A stretch of 64,000 nt of DNA from Acanthosepion esculentum. Its lineage: Eukaryota > Mollusca > Cephalopoda > Sepiida > Sepiidae. Below the pieces are notes generated by a model. It was not told the origin of the DNA. It worked only from the letters and a program-made list of their open reading frames with translations, and did no database searches. This document shows positions 1 through 10,365 of the stretch, piece after piece; the first letter of the stretch is position 1; each line of letters begins with the position of its first letter. The position numbers and the translations under genes are program-made. The stretch is from the NCBI GenBank assembly GCA_964036315.1, contig OZ038482.1, forward strand, positions 10,538,698 to 10,602,697, written 5' to 3'.

Positions 1-44
1 GTGGAATTCTTTCATAAGGCCTGTTACTATGCCATGTTCACCTG

Positions 45-236
45 GTGTTTTTGTACATTATTTACATTATTCGGACTATTGTCCTCATCTTTGTCACCAT
101 ATTTATTACAACGTTTCGGTCATTGTACGCTCTGGCCTTCTTCAGGGGGTTGGAATGTCGAACTGAACCCTTTATTTCACTCACTGGGGTAGACTGTTCT
201 AGTTCCACGTGCCATGTGGAGAACTTTCAGATTTTT
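45..236 (-). repeat. Family A repeat arm, inverted, joined to a short forward piece
   Basis: Reading the minus strand, this matches the body and 3' end of the family A repeat seen in full at 5569-5935: a TCTACCCCAGTGA block, an AATAAAGGGTT block, the CTGAAGAAGGCC...GAAACGTTG block and the GATGAGGACAATAGTCCGAATAATG end. At about 216-220 the orientation flips and the plus strand continues with the body piece GTGGAGAACTTTCAG (about 217-231). The result is the remains of a foldback copy that runs into a (GT)n tract. Open frames here carry no recognisable domain. Confidence 0.85.
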
Positions 237-238
237 TT

Positions 239-240
<2 letters not shown>

Positions 241-288
<48 letters not shown>
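241..288. repeat. (GT)n microsatellite
   Basis: About 24 uninterrupted GT units next to the family A arm. Confidence 0.98.
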
Positions 289-640
289 TTCTATTTTTTT
301 TTATTTACAACATTTAGGCTTTTTTTCAAGTCCATTTACAACCCCCCTTGTCACTTACAAAAAAAACAAAACAAAATACAATGTATTCATATTTGTCATA
401 TTGCATCTCTTTGAGAAATTAACCAACATTTCCCTGTTTGTTCCTTTTCATTATTCCAGGTTTTCCACATTACATTTTTCCTTATTTCTTGTGTTTAATT
501 TTTGCATTAAAGTCTCTCATCAAAATGTGGTAATTGTGTCTCACACTTTTTCTAACATTGTCATTGTCTTAGAATCCTTCAATTTCCTCATCTTAATCTT
601 TTGAAATTGCATACACTTTGATTAATGATTTTTCCAAGTG
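289..640. other. T-rich stretch without a gene
   Basis: Pyrimidine-rich on the plus strand with short T runs. The open frames reflect this composition; no splice-bounded coding segment or repeat homology was seen. Confidence 0.6.
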
Positions 641-765
641 TAGCTTAGATTTGGTACAAGGCCGAAAGTATGGGGCACCCAGTGAGGCTCAAACTCACTA
701 CTCAGCCATAATCGTTCTAGTGAGACAAGCTATCTAGCCATTACACCACCTCAAGGTGCTCACAT
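640..765 (-). mobile_element. tRNA-derived SINE, family S2
   Basis: The minus strand shows an A-box-like TGGTGTAATGGCTAGATAGC and a B-box-like GAGTTTGAGCCTCAC, spaced as in a tRNA, followed by GGGTGCCCC and GGCCTTGTACCA. The same downstream words recur at 15880-15990, 31705-31800 and 49520-49590, so this is a dispersed tRNA-derived SINE. It is probably silent. Confidence 0.75.
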
Positions 766-1091
766 ACTTTGATGAGTGTGCCTCTTTTGTAAAATTGCTA
801 TCAAATACTATGTTGAAACTGTTATTCACAATATTATTAATTAAAAATCTTCCACCATTGAACATGTTCCCATTTTCTTTCTAATAAAAATTGTTACTTA
901 CATTTAACAATAAGGAATTTAATCTTTTTAAGTCTGGTTAATACTTACAGAATACTTGTTAATGCCAGGTGATGTTATTGAGTAAACACTGTCTTCAGTC
1001 ATCAACCAAACTGTTTCATCTTGAAGGCACAGTGACTTCAAAAAGGTTCTTAATGAAAGTTAAATAAGTTATTGAGTATGTGTTTTATTAT

Positions 1092-1180
1092 CTATATATA
1101 TATATCTATCTATATATCTATCTATATATCTATCTATATATCTATCTATATATCTATCTATATATCTATCTATATATCTA

Positions 1181-1218
<38 letters not shown>
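1092..1218. repeat. 12-bp minisatellite (CTATCTATATAT) running into (TA)n
   Basis: About eight tandem 12-bp units of TATC/TATA composition grade into pure (TA)n. It abuts the left arm of the inverted-repeat element at 1219-1892. Confidence 0.95.
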
Positions 1219-1220
<2 letters not shown>

Positions 1221-1892
1221 GTTGTTAAAGACTACAGAACTTTTCCATTTAATCTTTTTTTCTGTTTTTTTTTTTTCTTGCTTTTTCACAAGTTTTTTTT
1301 ATATTTGGGTCTAAGTTGTTGAAATAAGACCCTAGTCAAAAGTGTTTTGCCGAGCGCTTTCAGGTTATCAACTGTCGTCATGGTTGTATGTTTTGATTTG
1401 AAATAGGTTGCTTATTATTTTAGTTTTATAGATGATGTGGTTGGATTAGTTCATTATTAATAAGGAGGGGGTGGGTGTTTATTATTTGGAGAATTAATTA
1501 TTAAATATATTAAAGATGTTTCTGCCAGTATTAAATGCTATTTTATTTATGTTGGGTTTTTGTTTTTTAATTAGGATAGCTTCAAGAATTTGTAATTTTT
1601 TTGCAATTGTTTTTATAGAGGATTTTGGTGGTGTTAATTAAGATTTTTCTTATTTTGGATGATTTGAATATGTTACTAGTGGTGCAGTGTGTTATTTTTT
1701 TTTTATGGTGTTGGTGTCATTAAGGTGGTATGTGAGCCTACATGAGAGAGTTGTGGTTGTATGTCCAATGTATGTGCTAGGTTTATTATGTGAGACTAGA
1801 CCCAAATATAAAAAAACTTGTAAGAAAGCAAGAAAAAACAAAAGATTAATAAATGGAAAAGTTCCATTGTCTTTAATAACACATGCCTTAAT
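1219..1892. mobile_element. Inverted-repeat (foldback/MITE-like) element between simple repeats
   Basis: The left arm (1221-1312) is the imperfect reverse complement of the right arm (1797-1883); shared words include TAGACCCAAATATAAAAAAA and ATGGAAAAGTT. The centre has no coding content. Just inside the left arm the minus strand carries CCTGAAAGCGCTCGGCAAAAC, one of the recurring CTGA...AAAC patterns. (TA)-rich arrays lie on both outer flanks (1092-1218, 1911-1951). It could be a MITE or a terminal-repeat remnant of a Penelope-like element; the class is undecided. Confidence 0.6.
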
Positions 1893-1907
1893 AATGACAT
1901 GCTTCTG

Positions 1908-1910
<3 letters not shown>

Positions 1911-1964
<54 letters not shown>
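1911..1964. repeat. (TA)n(TG)n microsatellite
   Basis: About 20 TA units followed by about 6 TG units. Confidence 0.97.
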
Positions 1965-2374
1965 ATGACACAGCAGTAATTTAGCTACAAAAATGCAGAA
2001 GTAAGAGTAAGATCAACAGAGCCCATTTTGCCTAAACATGGTTTCAAAATCTCTTCCCAGAAATTAAGTAGGAAGGATTAGCAGTAAGCATAAATGGAGA
2101 ATATTTGAACCAGCTGTGATTTGCTGACAATGTTTTGGTAAAACTGGAATCTTTAGACGCAAAAGAAATGCAAAAAAACAACCTAAACAGGGAAAATCTC
2201 AGAGTAGGTGAAAAAAATTAGCAGAAATAAAATGTATCATTGTGAAAAAGATGATGATGATAGTAGATGAAGAAATGTAAGAAAAATATCAACTTGGGTA
2301 AATAACGTTTAAATAAAATCCATGAAAATGAGATAAAGGGATTAGTTGAAAAGAACATAACAACCTATCCATAA

Positions 2375-2645
2375 TGAAAATCCTCTTGACAGTCAGTGTA
2401 TTAAAAGAAAGTATGATGCCATTGATGATGTATGGCTGAAAAACATGGAAGTTACCAAAATCAGTGGGAAGAATAATAGTAGGTATAATTTTGAGACAGA
2501 AACAGGTGGACATTGATCTGAGAACAGACCAAAATATAGAAGCAACAAAAATGGAGGCAGGCAGGAAATATCAGGAAGGATAACAGATGGAGCAAAAGGT
2601 TTCTCAATTGAATAACAAATGTAGTAGCAAAAGATAAGGCAGAAG
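2375..2645 (+). pseudogene. LINE reverse-transcriptase C-terminal relic (RTE-like)
   Basis: Plus-strand translation, with stops and frame changes, gives segments typical of the end of a LINE ORF2: a PLMMYG-K-TWKL block (family form: P-V-TYG-ETW-L), a RIIVGI-LRQK block (R-MLGI-LRD) and a W-Q-AGNI...DNRWSKR block (WAGHIAR...D-RWSKR). The order and spacing match the region after the RT palm. Start and catalytic domain are absent. Loss of the TYGCETW cysteine codon to TGA shows the copy is dead. The exact clade is uncertain. Confidence 0.55.
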
Positions 2646-2744
2646 ATGATTTAGTACTGTGTTTAAATTCATAAAGGTACCATAGCAAAGAGTTTCTCAA
2701 TTACCATGAAAATGTTTATAGAAAAGGCACAGAGAAGCAACTTT

Positions 2745-3240
2745 ACTGTGATGAGGAAAGTGACTGAAGCCAAGATGCCAGCTCAGGACCAATAATATTG
2801 CTGATTCTTTGGATTTTATCAAGAATCTCTAAATATATAGCAGGAGCACCAGACCATATGTGGAAGCAATATTCTAAGCATGAACAAATTTTAAACTTAT
2901 AGATATGTAAGATAGATTTAGGAGAGAAAAATTGTCTAGTATGGCACAGTGAACCGACTTTTTCAGCAGCAAATCTAGTGATTGATTCACTATAGTCTTT
3001 GTCCACCAAGAATGTTAGCCCAAGAAGATGCAAGGAGTTGCTCTCCTGGAGCTTAGTATCGGCCATGCTGATGGAAGGCAGGGAGGTGTCTCTTAGGTGA
3101 TTAATGGAGATCAGTTTTATTTTGGAGATGTTAAAATTAACCAGCCATCCTTTGCTTCAGTTAACTGACTGTAGGTCATTTTTGAGATCAGCTGAGAGAA
3201 TTCTTTTCATTAGGACGATTCTATTTGCCACTGTTAATAC
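2745..3240 (-). pseudogene. LINE ORF2 C-terminal fragment (CR1/Jockey-like)
   Basis: On the minus strand about 165 codons read with few breaks. In order they give a DLQSVN...GWLVNFN block, a SISMADTKLQESNSLHLLGLTF block, RFAAEKVGSLCHTRQFFSP, a LHIYKFKICSCLEYCFHIWSG block and GAPAIYLEILDKIQRISN. This arrangement is characteristic of the region after the palm in CR1/Jockey-group non-LTR reverse transcriptases. One in-frame stop precedes the GWLVNFN block, and the YADD motif and endonuclease are absent. A related fragment on the plus strand is split by an insertion at 33190-34150. Nonfunctional. Confidence 0.85.
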
Positions 3241-3879
3241 TGAAATCTTCTGAATTTGAAGTTCCTGAAAGTTTTTTTTTTTTTTTTTTTACCCAATAAC
3301 TTGGAAATGCTTATAGAACAGACTTTGTAGAATTGTCCAGTCAGTCTTCTTTGATCCCATGATGCATCATAATCACTATTTCAAACTCTTGTATAGCTCC
3401 TCACCACTCCCTTCCACTTTATTTGCTAGTGTGTAATCAGTGCCTGAATAAATATTTGATTACTTATTCCCAAAAATAAATAGAAAGATTGATTTTAATC
3501 AGATTGATGTATTTTTGTTACCTGATAGGTATTTTTTTGTTCAATACAAGATGTTACGAAAGACTGTCTGACTGCCAGCCCATATGGCAAATGAATTTGT
3601 ATTTGTGTCATAGAATTTCAAACCAAGCAAATTGGTTAATTTTTTCTCATTTTTTTTTTTTCCTTTTTGTGCAGGTCTATTTATTAAATGCTGTGCATCA
3701 TCCATTGAAAAATCATTTGATTCTAGGATTTAAAATTTTAAACAAATTATTGAAATAAGTATTCATCTCTAAATCCTGTTTTCTGCTATAAACTTGTAAC
3801 GATGATCATACAGAAATTAACTTCATTTACATTCTGATTAATGGCCTCATTTTCTTATCACAATGTTTCCAAAATGTTG

Positions 3880-3957
3880 CATTAACAACAAAGATAAGGA
3901 TGTTTGTCTAAATATAAATAACTCCTCATCCCAGAAATTCATATAGAAACTAATTTG
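3880..3957 (+). repeat. Family A 3' end fragment
   Basis: ACAAAGATAAGGATGTTTGT, then AAATATAAATAACTCCTCATCCCAGAAATTCATATAG, matches the tail of family A (ACAAAGATGAGGACAATAGT...CCTCATCTCAGAAATATAGACAG). Confidence 0.65.
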
Positions 3958-3978
3958 CCATAAAATAATTCACATATC

Positions 3979-4022
3979 TGTATGTATGTATGTATGTATG
4001 TATGCATGCATGTATGCATGTA
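3979..4022. repeat. (TATG)n microsatellite with (CATG) variants
   Basis: Five perfect TATG units followed by GCATGCATGTATGCATGTAT. Confidence 0.95.
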
Positions 4023-4319
4023 TAGAAAAGGAGAGAAGGCACAAATACCCACGCAACCACAAAGTTCATTTAAAAAAAAAAGAAAAACTTACATCAATGT
4101 TAAATGTACATAAAAAGGAAAAATCAAAAAAAATTATAAGCAGTAAATTGCTGATATCCCCTGAAGAGTGGATGGCCAGGTGCGCCTATGTAACTCCGGA
4201 GTCAGAATGTTGATGGTAACAAAATTTGGTCCAAGAAAATTGTGAATATTAAAATATAACTATTGGTAATTGCATAGAAATTACTAATTTTTATCTCTTA
4301 GTGTTTCTATCAAATTTTC

Positions 4320-4800
4320 TAAATGTTTTAACCTAGGGAAGGTTACTGAATAGAATAATCAAATGAAGGTTGGTAATGAACGGTAATACTTAGGACAAGA
4401 ACAACACATAAGATTTGCCAGCCGCACATAGAAGTAGTCAAGTGACTTCCACAATGAATCTCCAACTGCAGGATATCTAGCAACCAACCCATGCAGTCAG
4501 ATGTGGCACAAGGGCGAATTTAATGTGGGGTCTCTGAGCCTGTAGGCTCGGCAAAAAAATTCCCCGTAGGTCCCATATAAAATGGGGTCGGGTAGTTGTT
4601 TCTCAAGACTAGACTCTGCCCTTCAACATAGCCTCATCTGAGGATCTTCTCCACCCAGATGCAGAGAACCTGACCAGCACAGCTGGAGATGAATCTCCAA
4701 CTGCTGACCAACATACAGTACACAGTGGGCTTAAATGGGGGTCAAGCGGACATATGACAATAACATACGGTAAGCACCTGCTTCAGGTGCTTAAGTACAT
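4320..4800. other. Higher-complexity segment of unknown nature
   Basis: This stretch is less AT-rich than its surroundings and contains a repeated 14-mer GAATCTCCAACTGC (near 4455 and 4689) and several short hairpins such as CTGAGCCTGTAGGCTCGG. No long reading frame or known family could be assigned. It looks like an unclassified repeat. Confidence 0.3.
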
Positions 4801-5104
4801 TTTAGACAAATTCTAGGGTGTGGTATGCAAAAAAATTGATTTTCAAGAACTGAGATATGATTTTTTATGAGTTTTTGGCTCAAAAATCCAAGTTGGGGCC
4901 AAAAGAAAGAAGGGTAGAAATTTTGCGGAAATCCGACATTTATGAACGAACTTCAAACAGGCATATCTTGAGAAATATTTAGAGTTAGAAGACAAATTAG
5001 ACCATTTTTTGACAATGAGCGTTTCAAATATTCAAGTTTAAAAATGAACAATAAATCATATTCAGCTACAACTCATCACAAAGATTACTGAAAAAAGTTA
5101 ATAG

Positions 5105-5368
5105 TTATTCATCTGTGAGGAAGCACAACAAAGATTCATAATGACTGTTACAACCATACATAGCAGCCTTCAACTCCTCACAGCTGCGAATGGTGTGCCC
5201 TGTCCCTTTGCAATGCTTGCAAGACAAGCGTTCCATGGTCTTCATGATGATGGGATCACTTTTATCCCACAGTCTGTTGATGCATGAGCATGGTGCAGTT
5301 TTATGGTGTTCTGATGCCAGATTTGGATTCAGCACCTCAAAAAACATGGGAAAAGTAGGCTGGATCAT
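5105..5368 (-). pseudogene. CCHC zinc-knuckle ORF fragment
   Basis: The minus-strand frame of 87 codons begins with ATG at 5368 and ends with a stop at 5105. Residues 50-63 (CKHCKGTGHTIRSC) form a perfect C-X2-C-X4-H-X4-C zinc knuckle, a fold that usually binds single-stranded nucleic acid and is common in gag-like and transposase proteins. Upstream are two further cysteines in an APCSCIN context. No catalytic domain is attached, and flanking DNA on both sides is noncoding. A weakly similar strand context (GGGAAAA-T-GGCTGGATC) recurs near 54850, hinting at a repeat. A transposon-derived fragment is more likely than a host gene. Confidence 0.45.
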
Positions 5369-5527
5369 GAAATTTGAGTGAGAATTACATAAATTATCCG
5401 GATTTTGGATTCAAAGGGAATTGAAGGTTGTCCCAAATGATGGGAAATTTAGGCTAGCCCAAATATTTTCAATATAAAAGAATTAAAATGGTTCCCCAGA
5501 GTGAATTTTTTCACCCAAATGGATTAT

Positions 5528-5568
5528 GATAGCCCTACATGTCTAGATTCTAGACATGTAGGGCTATC
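5528..5568. repeat. Perfect 20-bp palindrome with 1-nt spacer
   Basis: GATAGCCCTACATGTCTAGA at 5528-5547 is followed by T and then its exact reverse complement at 5549-5568. It ends next to the 5' end of a full family A unit. Confidence 0.97.
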
Positions 5569-5935
5569 TAGACTTGAGGACACATGGTACGGTGGATAAA
5601 GGCGTTGGTTAGATCCAGTAACAGACCCAAAAAAAAAAAAAAGAGTGTGAGTTCAATACCCGGTTCAGGCAGTGGAGAACTTTCAGAGGGAAAAATTACC
5701 AGGAGATAACTGATAACTGACATCCATCAAACATGGCTCGTGGAACTAGAACAGTCTACCCCAGTGATCGAAATAAAGGGTTCGGTTCGAAATTCCAACC
5801 ACCTGAAGAAGGCCGGAGCGTACAACGGCCGAAACGTTGTGACAAATATGGCGACAAAGATGAGGACAATAGTCCGAATAATGTAAATACTGTACATAAT
5901 ACCTCATCTCAGAAATATAGACAGACTCTGAAAGA
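5569..5935 (+). mobile_element. Family A tRNA-derived SINE-like unit with head
   Basis: The head (about 5575-5665) has an A-box-like GGTACGGTGGATAAAGGC and a B-box-like GTGAGTTCAATACCC at tRNA-like spacing, interrupted by a 16-nt A run. The body holds GTGGAGAACTTTCAGAGGG, AACTGATAACTGACATCCAT, TCTACCCCAGTGA and AATAAAGGGTTCGG. The 3' part has CTGAAGAAGGCC...GGCCGAAACGTTGTG and ends in ACCTCATCTCAGAAATATAGACAG. At least twelve other full, partial or foldback copies occur here, making this the commonest element in the window. The frame beginning at 5733 has no domain. Confidence 0.8.
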
Positions 5936-5939
5936 GAAT

Positions 5940-6570
5940 TACATTGTGTTGACAGATGGCTAAAAATGGTGCTAATATCAGCAATTTTAGTAATTTCAAA
6001 ACACTTCTTCTAGTCAGTTTAAATTAGTTTTGAAATGCAGCAAATATTTTGTTTATTGGAAATATTAAATTTAATCTATTAACTTGAAATTAAAACTAGA
6101 ATAAAAGCTTCAAGAAAGATTTTTCATTTTTAAAAATTCATTTTAAACCTTAAGTATCGATTTGTTTAGGCACATAGCCTAATGTCTTAACAATTCTCTT
6201 GGCCATTGAGTTTATTTTGAACCAATCAATAAGAGTGCCTTTTAACTTTCTGTAATTTGTGTATATAAAAAAACAGATTGGCAAATTTGAGAAAGAAAAC
6301 ATTTTTTATGTCAGGGTTTTTTTGTTTTTTTTTTTTGTTTTTGTTAAATCCCCAAACAAGTCCTCTTTGTAGTAAAGCCAAATGTTTACTTTCTTGGACT
6401 CTTAATTATTTTGCGAATTTGTCATTTCTCTAAGAAAGTTTTGTTTTCTTGAAATTCAGTTTTTTGATCTCTTTCTCCCTTGTCTGCTCTTAATGCCATT
6501 TATTATCAAAAATATATCCATGTCATGTCTCCTGATGATTGGGTGAAATTCTGTGAAACTCAGTAGACAA
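5940..6570. other. AT-rich stretch without a recognised feature
   Basis: Low-complexity intronic or intergenic type sequence with T runs near 6310-6345. No splice-bounded coding segment or repeat homology was seen. Confidence 0.6.
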
Positions 6571-6574
6571 GTAA

Positions 6575-6595
6575 GACACACACACACACACACAC
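6575..6595. repeat. (AC)n microsatellite
   Basis: About 10 AC units, with a short (TA)n following at about 6604. Confidence 0.95.
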
Positions 6596-6883
6596 TGAAT
6601 ATTATATATATATAGAAAGTTTTTTAGAGTAGGATTTTGCATTTCTATATCTTATCCTTGATTTAACACTTAAGTCCAACTAATTGAAATCTGTTAGACA
6701 TTGGCTATTGGTTGTTGCTACTACTAACACTATTGTTAGTATTACCATTATTCTATCTTTAAATGGACATTGAAAAATAACATTTTCAAGAATTTCTAAA
6801 AAGTTGGGTAAATTCCATTAAAATAAAAATCTATATTCTTAAAAGAATATTTTTAATATCTATAAATGATTTAAGACATTATT

Positions 6884-7032
6884 TATATTGTTCTCATCTT
6901 TGTTATAGTGTTTTGGTTGTTCTGAACTCCGGCCTTCATCAGGTGATTAATTCAGGTAACCTACATCTTGAATAGTGTTCAGTTTGTAGGTTACCTGAAT
7001 CAACAATAGTCTGCACGTAAATAATTTTGTTC
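6884..7032. repeat. Degenerate family A foldback copy with a 16-bp inverted repeat
   Basis: The left part matches family A inverted (TTCTCATCTTTGTTATAG, CCGGCCTTCATCAGGTG). ATTCAGGTAACCTACA at 6951 recurs as TGTAGGTTACCTGAAT ending near 7001. After that the plus strand returns to the forward 3' end (AATAGTCTGCACGTAAATAA). Confidence 0.6.
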
Positions 7033-7034
7033 CC

Positions 7035-7330
7035 TTCAAAGATTAGTCCTGAGTATGATGATAAACTACATTCAGAGGCAAGGCCTCTGATCAGAAGATT
7101 GGAGGTTTTTGAGGAGCATGGAACCACCTCTTAATTGCTGGTGTTCCCAGGTCCACCTTGTCCAGGGGTGTTAGCATCTGTTAGGGACCCAGCAAAATGA
7201 CCCCTCCAACAAAAACAAAATACTATGAAAGTGTAAAAATACCAGCAATACATTTTTTTATATTAAAAAAAAATTACCAACAATACATATAGTAAAATTA
7301 CCAACAATATTCACATACTAACAAATTGTA
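7035..7330 (+). repeat. Family C dispersed repeat
   Basis: CCTGAGTATGATGATAAACTACAT, GGAACCACCTCTTAATTGCT, GGTGTTCCCAGGTCCACCTT and GTTAGGGACCCAGC match copies at 63725-63999 (plus) and 59150-59690 (minus, two units). It ends in a short tandem of ACCARCAATACATTTTTTATA units. Related tail units without the body are at 52840-52960. Confidence 0.8.
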
Positions 7331-7559
7331 TTGACTTCATTTAAAATACTACCAAACAACCAACATGTATATTTGACAATTTCTTAAACTGTGTTCCAAA
7401 ATATAATTTCAAAACAATACCAAACGCACATCACTGCCTCTAGTAATTATGTCCTCACAAACATGTATATGAACAAAAGCTGAGTATTATCTACCATGTA
7501 TTCAATTGTAAAAGCAGAATAACCTATATCATTTTTATTACTTCAAAGCTCCCAAGAAA

Positions 7560-7640
7560 ACTAAATTTCGGCATTAAATGACCCATAAGGAGTTGATATG
7601 CCATTAAAAAGACAAATCAATCAACCCTTCAAAGATTCTA
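7560..7640 (+). repeat. Dispersed repeat piece, possibly a family C extension
   Basis: GGCATTAAATGACCCATAAGGAGTTGATATGCCAT is closely matched at about 53020-53085 (plus) and in reverse complement at about 58655-58705. Confidence 0.6.
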
Positions 7641-7769
7641 AATGGATTTTTTTTTCCTCCTCAGAGGCAATTTATTTAAGTTACTTATCTCGTTTTTCGT
7701 CTTGTGCATGTCTGGTGAAAAGTTTGTAATGATTTGAATTAGGTTTCATTTCTTGAATTGTTATATTCT

Positions 7770-8000
7770 ATGTATCTTGTCCCTTCAGGACATGGGCGAT
7801 CATGGCTTTTCACAATTTTCTGTCCTTTGTAGCTCTTGATAAATTTTGTCATTTTCTCTCTATCTACAAAAGTTGAATTCAGTATGAGACTTGAACTCCT
7901 GTTTAAATCAAACCCTTTAGTCTCGTATCTTGCATATAAATATTTGTTAGCTATTCATGCTGCCATCTCTGCCGACTCGTACACTAGCTCTGGATTATGG
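7770..8000. repeat. Dispersed repeat family J
   Basis: The words TGGGCGATCATGGCTTTTCACA and TTCTGTCCTTTGTAGCTCT align with 21185-21290 (GTGCGATCATGGGTCTCCACA, TCCTGCCTTTTGTTCTCT). The family is unknown. Confidence 0.45.
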
Positions 8001-8639
8001 CCTCATATTTGCTCTTTTACCTCATTTTTCTTCTGGTTATAGTTACTTGAGGCATTTACCTCTAAAATTTAGTCATCTACTACATTGAAAACCCATAGTC
8101 ATTCAAGTTAAGCATGTCTTGACATGACAACCACACGAATTTAATTCCTTTTACTTCCCCCTTTTTAGGGTTGGAAATATTGTCTGCAAGCCAAAATAAT
8201 ATTTCAGACCAAATTAATCATAAGTGTTGACCTGCCAGAAAACAGTTTATCGACTCTAAATAAAAACCAAATTTGTTCTGTTAATTTTGAATTTTGATTG
8301 GACATTCTTGTTTGTTAATTAAGATAACTATTCTGTTTTTAGTAATGAATGGTAGAGTAAGAAGTTTTCTATATTTTTAATTTCTTTACTAAGATATGTT
8401 ATCCTCATAATTGTCCACCTTTGGTCTATTCTTATATTTGCTTTCTTTCAAAAGATTGTTTGGTTAAGCACTTTATTTGAAAGAATTTATATTAAGTAAT
8501 CTGTCTTCTTCCTTTTAATTATTTGAAAACATTTCTCCAAATGAATGTCTGAAGGAAAATGCTCCCAGTTGTAGGCAGGCATTTTGCATTATTTACAATT
8601 TTAATTGATAAATAATGAGTCCTTTGCAAATAAAGCTAT

Positions 8640-9000
8640 TATTTTGTTATTTTTTTATTTTTTTTTTTAATAGCATAATATTCACCCCTCTCTTCATCCA
8701 TCATGGGCTCACTCTAAAGAATTTTTCCCCCATTCCTGCTGCCTCAAGTCTCTCTTCATCTGTGGCGAGGTTGTCCAACATTCATTGCCATATAGTTGAA
8801 CTGATATTACATAACAGTTCAGTACTCTTTACTTTGTTTCTAACAATTTTTCTGTTTCTTAATATTTTGCTTAGCTTTTGGAAGGCATCTTTCACTATCC
8901 CAATGTGCCTTTGGATTTCAGTGTTGCATTTTTCATGTTCTGTTAAAACACTTCCCTGATATTTAAATTGTTGTACTTGCTTGATTCTGACTAACTCAGC
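8640..9000 (-). pseudogene. RTE-like LINE reverse-transcriptase relic
   Basis: Minus-strand translation gives AELVRIKQVQQFKYQGSVLT, then E-KCNTEIQRHIGIVKDAFQKLSKILRNRKI, then degenerate forms of the YG-ECWT...RLEA blocks. This is the segment after the catalytic palm of RTE-type LINE ORF2, in the normal order. Frame changes occur after RNRKI, and the catalytic domain and ORF start are missing. The plus-strand copy at 13560-14165 overlaps the same region and extends it upstream. Dead. Confidence 0.8.
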
Positions 9001-10320
9001 GTGCTGGTTTCATGTCCCAAGTTGCTAACCATTGCCCCACTTATATCACCTAAAACTTATTTATATTACAGTATCAAAAAAAAAAAAGCAAAAAAAAACA
9101 ACACGATTGTAAAGACCCAGCATTGAAATTTTCAAATATTACAAAAGAGGTTTGAAACAAGTTTGAAGTGATATAACCTGAACAATAAGGCTTTTATTCC
9201 ATAAACACTAATTTCATTTCTTTCTTTCTTCATCGCCACATAAAAATGTTTTCCTTATAACCTTGCTTTTTATTAACTTAACTTGTCCCTGGCCATATTT
9301 CCTATTAGTAACAAACATATGAAAATTTGAATAACCAGATGTCCCAACATGTTCTTTTCTCATACCAACAATTCTAGTCTAAAAATGTGCCTAAAAAAAT
9401 ATTTATTTGAAGGAAACTTTTCCCAAAGACGGCTTCCTGTTTCCCAAAATATGATTTTTTTTCTCCCTCTCCTTATTGAATGGATGAATGACCAAGTCAA
9501 TAAATCAATGATCTCAGCATTGGAGAACAGTAATACTAATAATATTAATAATAGCTGAGGTCAGAGAGGAAATTTTTCCATTGGCTTACATGAAAAATTG
9601 ACACCAGATTTTTTTTTTTTTTTTTTTTCTTAACTAAAACATGATGAGGACAAATTTGGTCAGTTGAACTTTTTAATTTTTTCCCTCCTTGTGAGATTTT
9701 GCATTTGATATCTTAACCTTATCTTGAAACTTTCTTGTTTCCTATTTCTGGAATGACATTATTGCATGAATTTCTATATTAACTATTGAAAATTCTTTTT
9801 TTTTTTTTTTTTTTTTTTTTTTCCTTCTTGGGAGTGGGGAAGAGGGGAATGCTGCATGACAGGTGAATACTTAAACTGCAAGACATTTCTTTGAATAATA
9901 CCAGACAAATGGAAGATTTCCTCTTCACCTTTTCTATTAGGATGACTCAGTTTGTTAGTTTTCTTGTATTCATTTTTTTTTTTTTTTTTGCTCTTTCATT
10001 TAAAGACTCTTTTGAAGTTTTTTTTTTTTATTCCTGAAAATTAAATTTCTAACGGCTGAATTTTTACTCTTTTCTACCAAACTTGTAAAATTGATATGTC
10101 TTACTTTGATCGATATTTTAAAAAAAAAAATTTTTTTTTTCTAATTTGCTTTTTCTTTATGGATTTTTCCCCTTCATACAATTACATTTTCTCCAGGGGT
10201 TGAATCTAAAGCTTATAGTAAAATACAGCATAATTGATGGTTGAAATAAGCATCTTAGCCAAATCTATAAAAATTATTGTACAAAAAAAATATTAACAAT
10301 TGGTTATGACAATAAGCATG
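9001..10320. other. AT-rich stretch with poly(T) tracts, no gene seen
   Basis: Long T runs occur at 9610-9629, 9797-9823, 9975-9989 and 10018-10029. They may be microsatellites or old retroposon poly(A) tails on the minus strand. Nothing else is recognised. Confidence 0.6.
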
Positions 10321-10321
10321 A

Positions 10322-10365
<44 letters not shown>
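10322..10365. repeat. (CA)n(TA)n microsatellite
   Basis: About 9 CA then about 13 TA units. The mariner-like terminal sequence starts directly at 10366. Confidence 0.97.
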
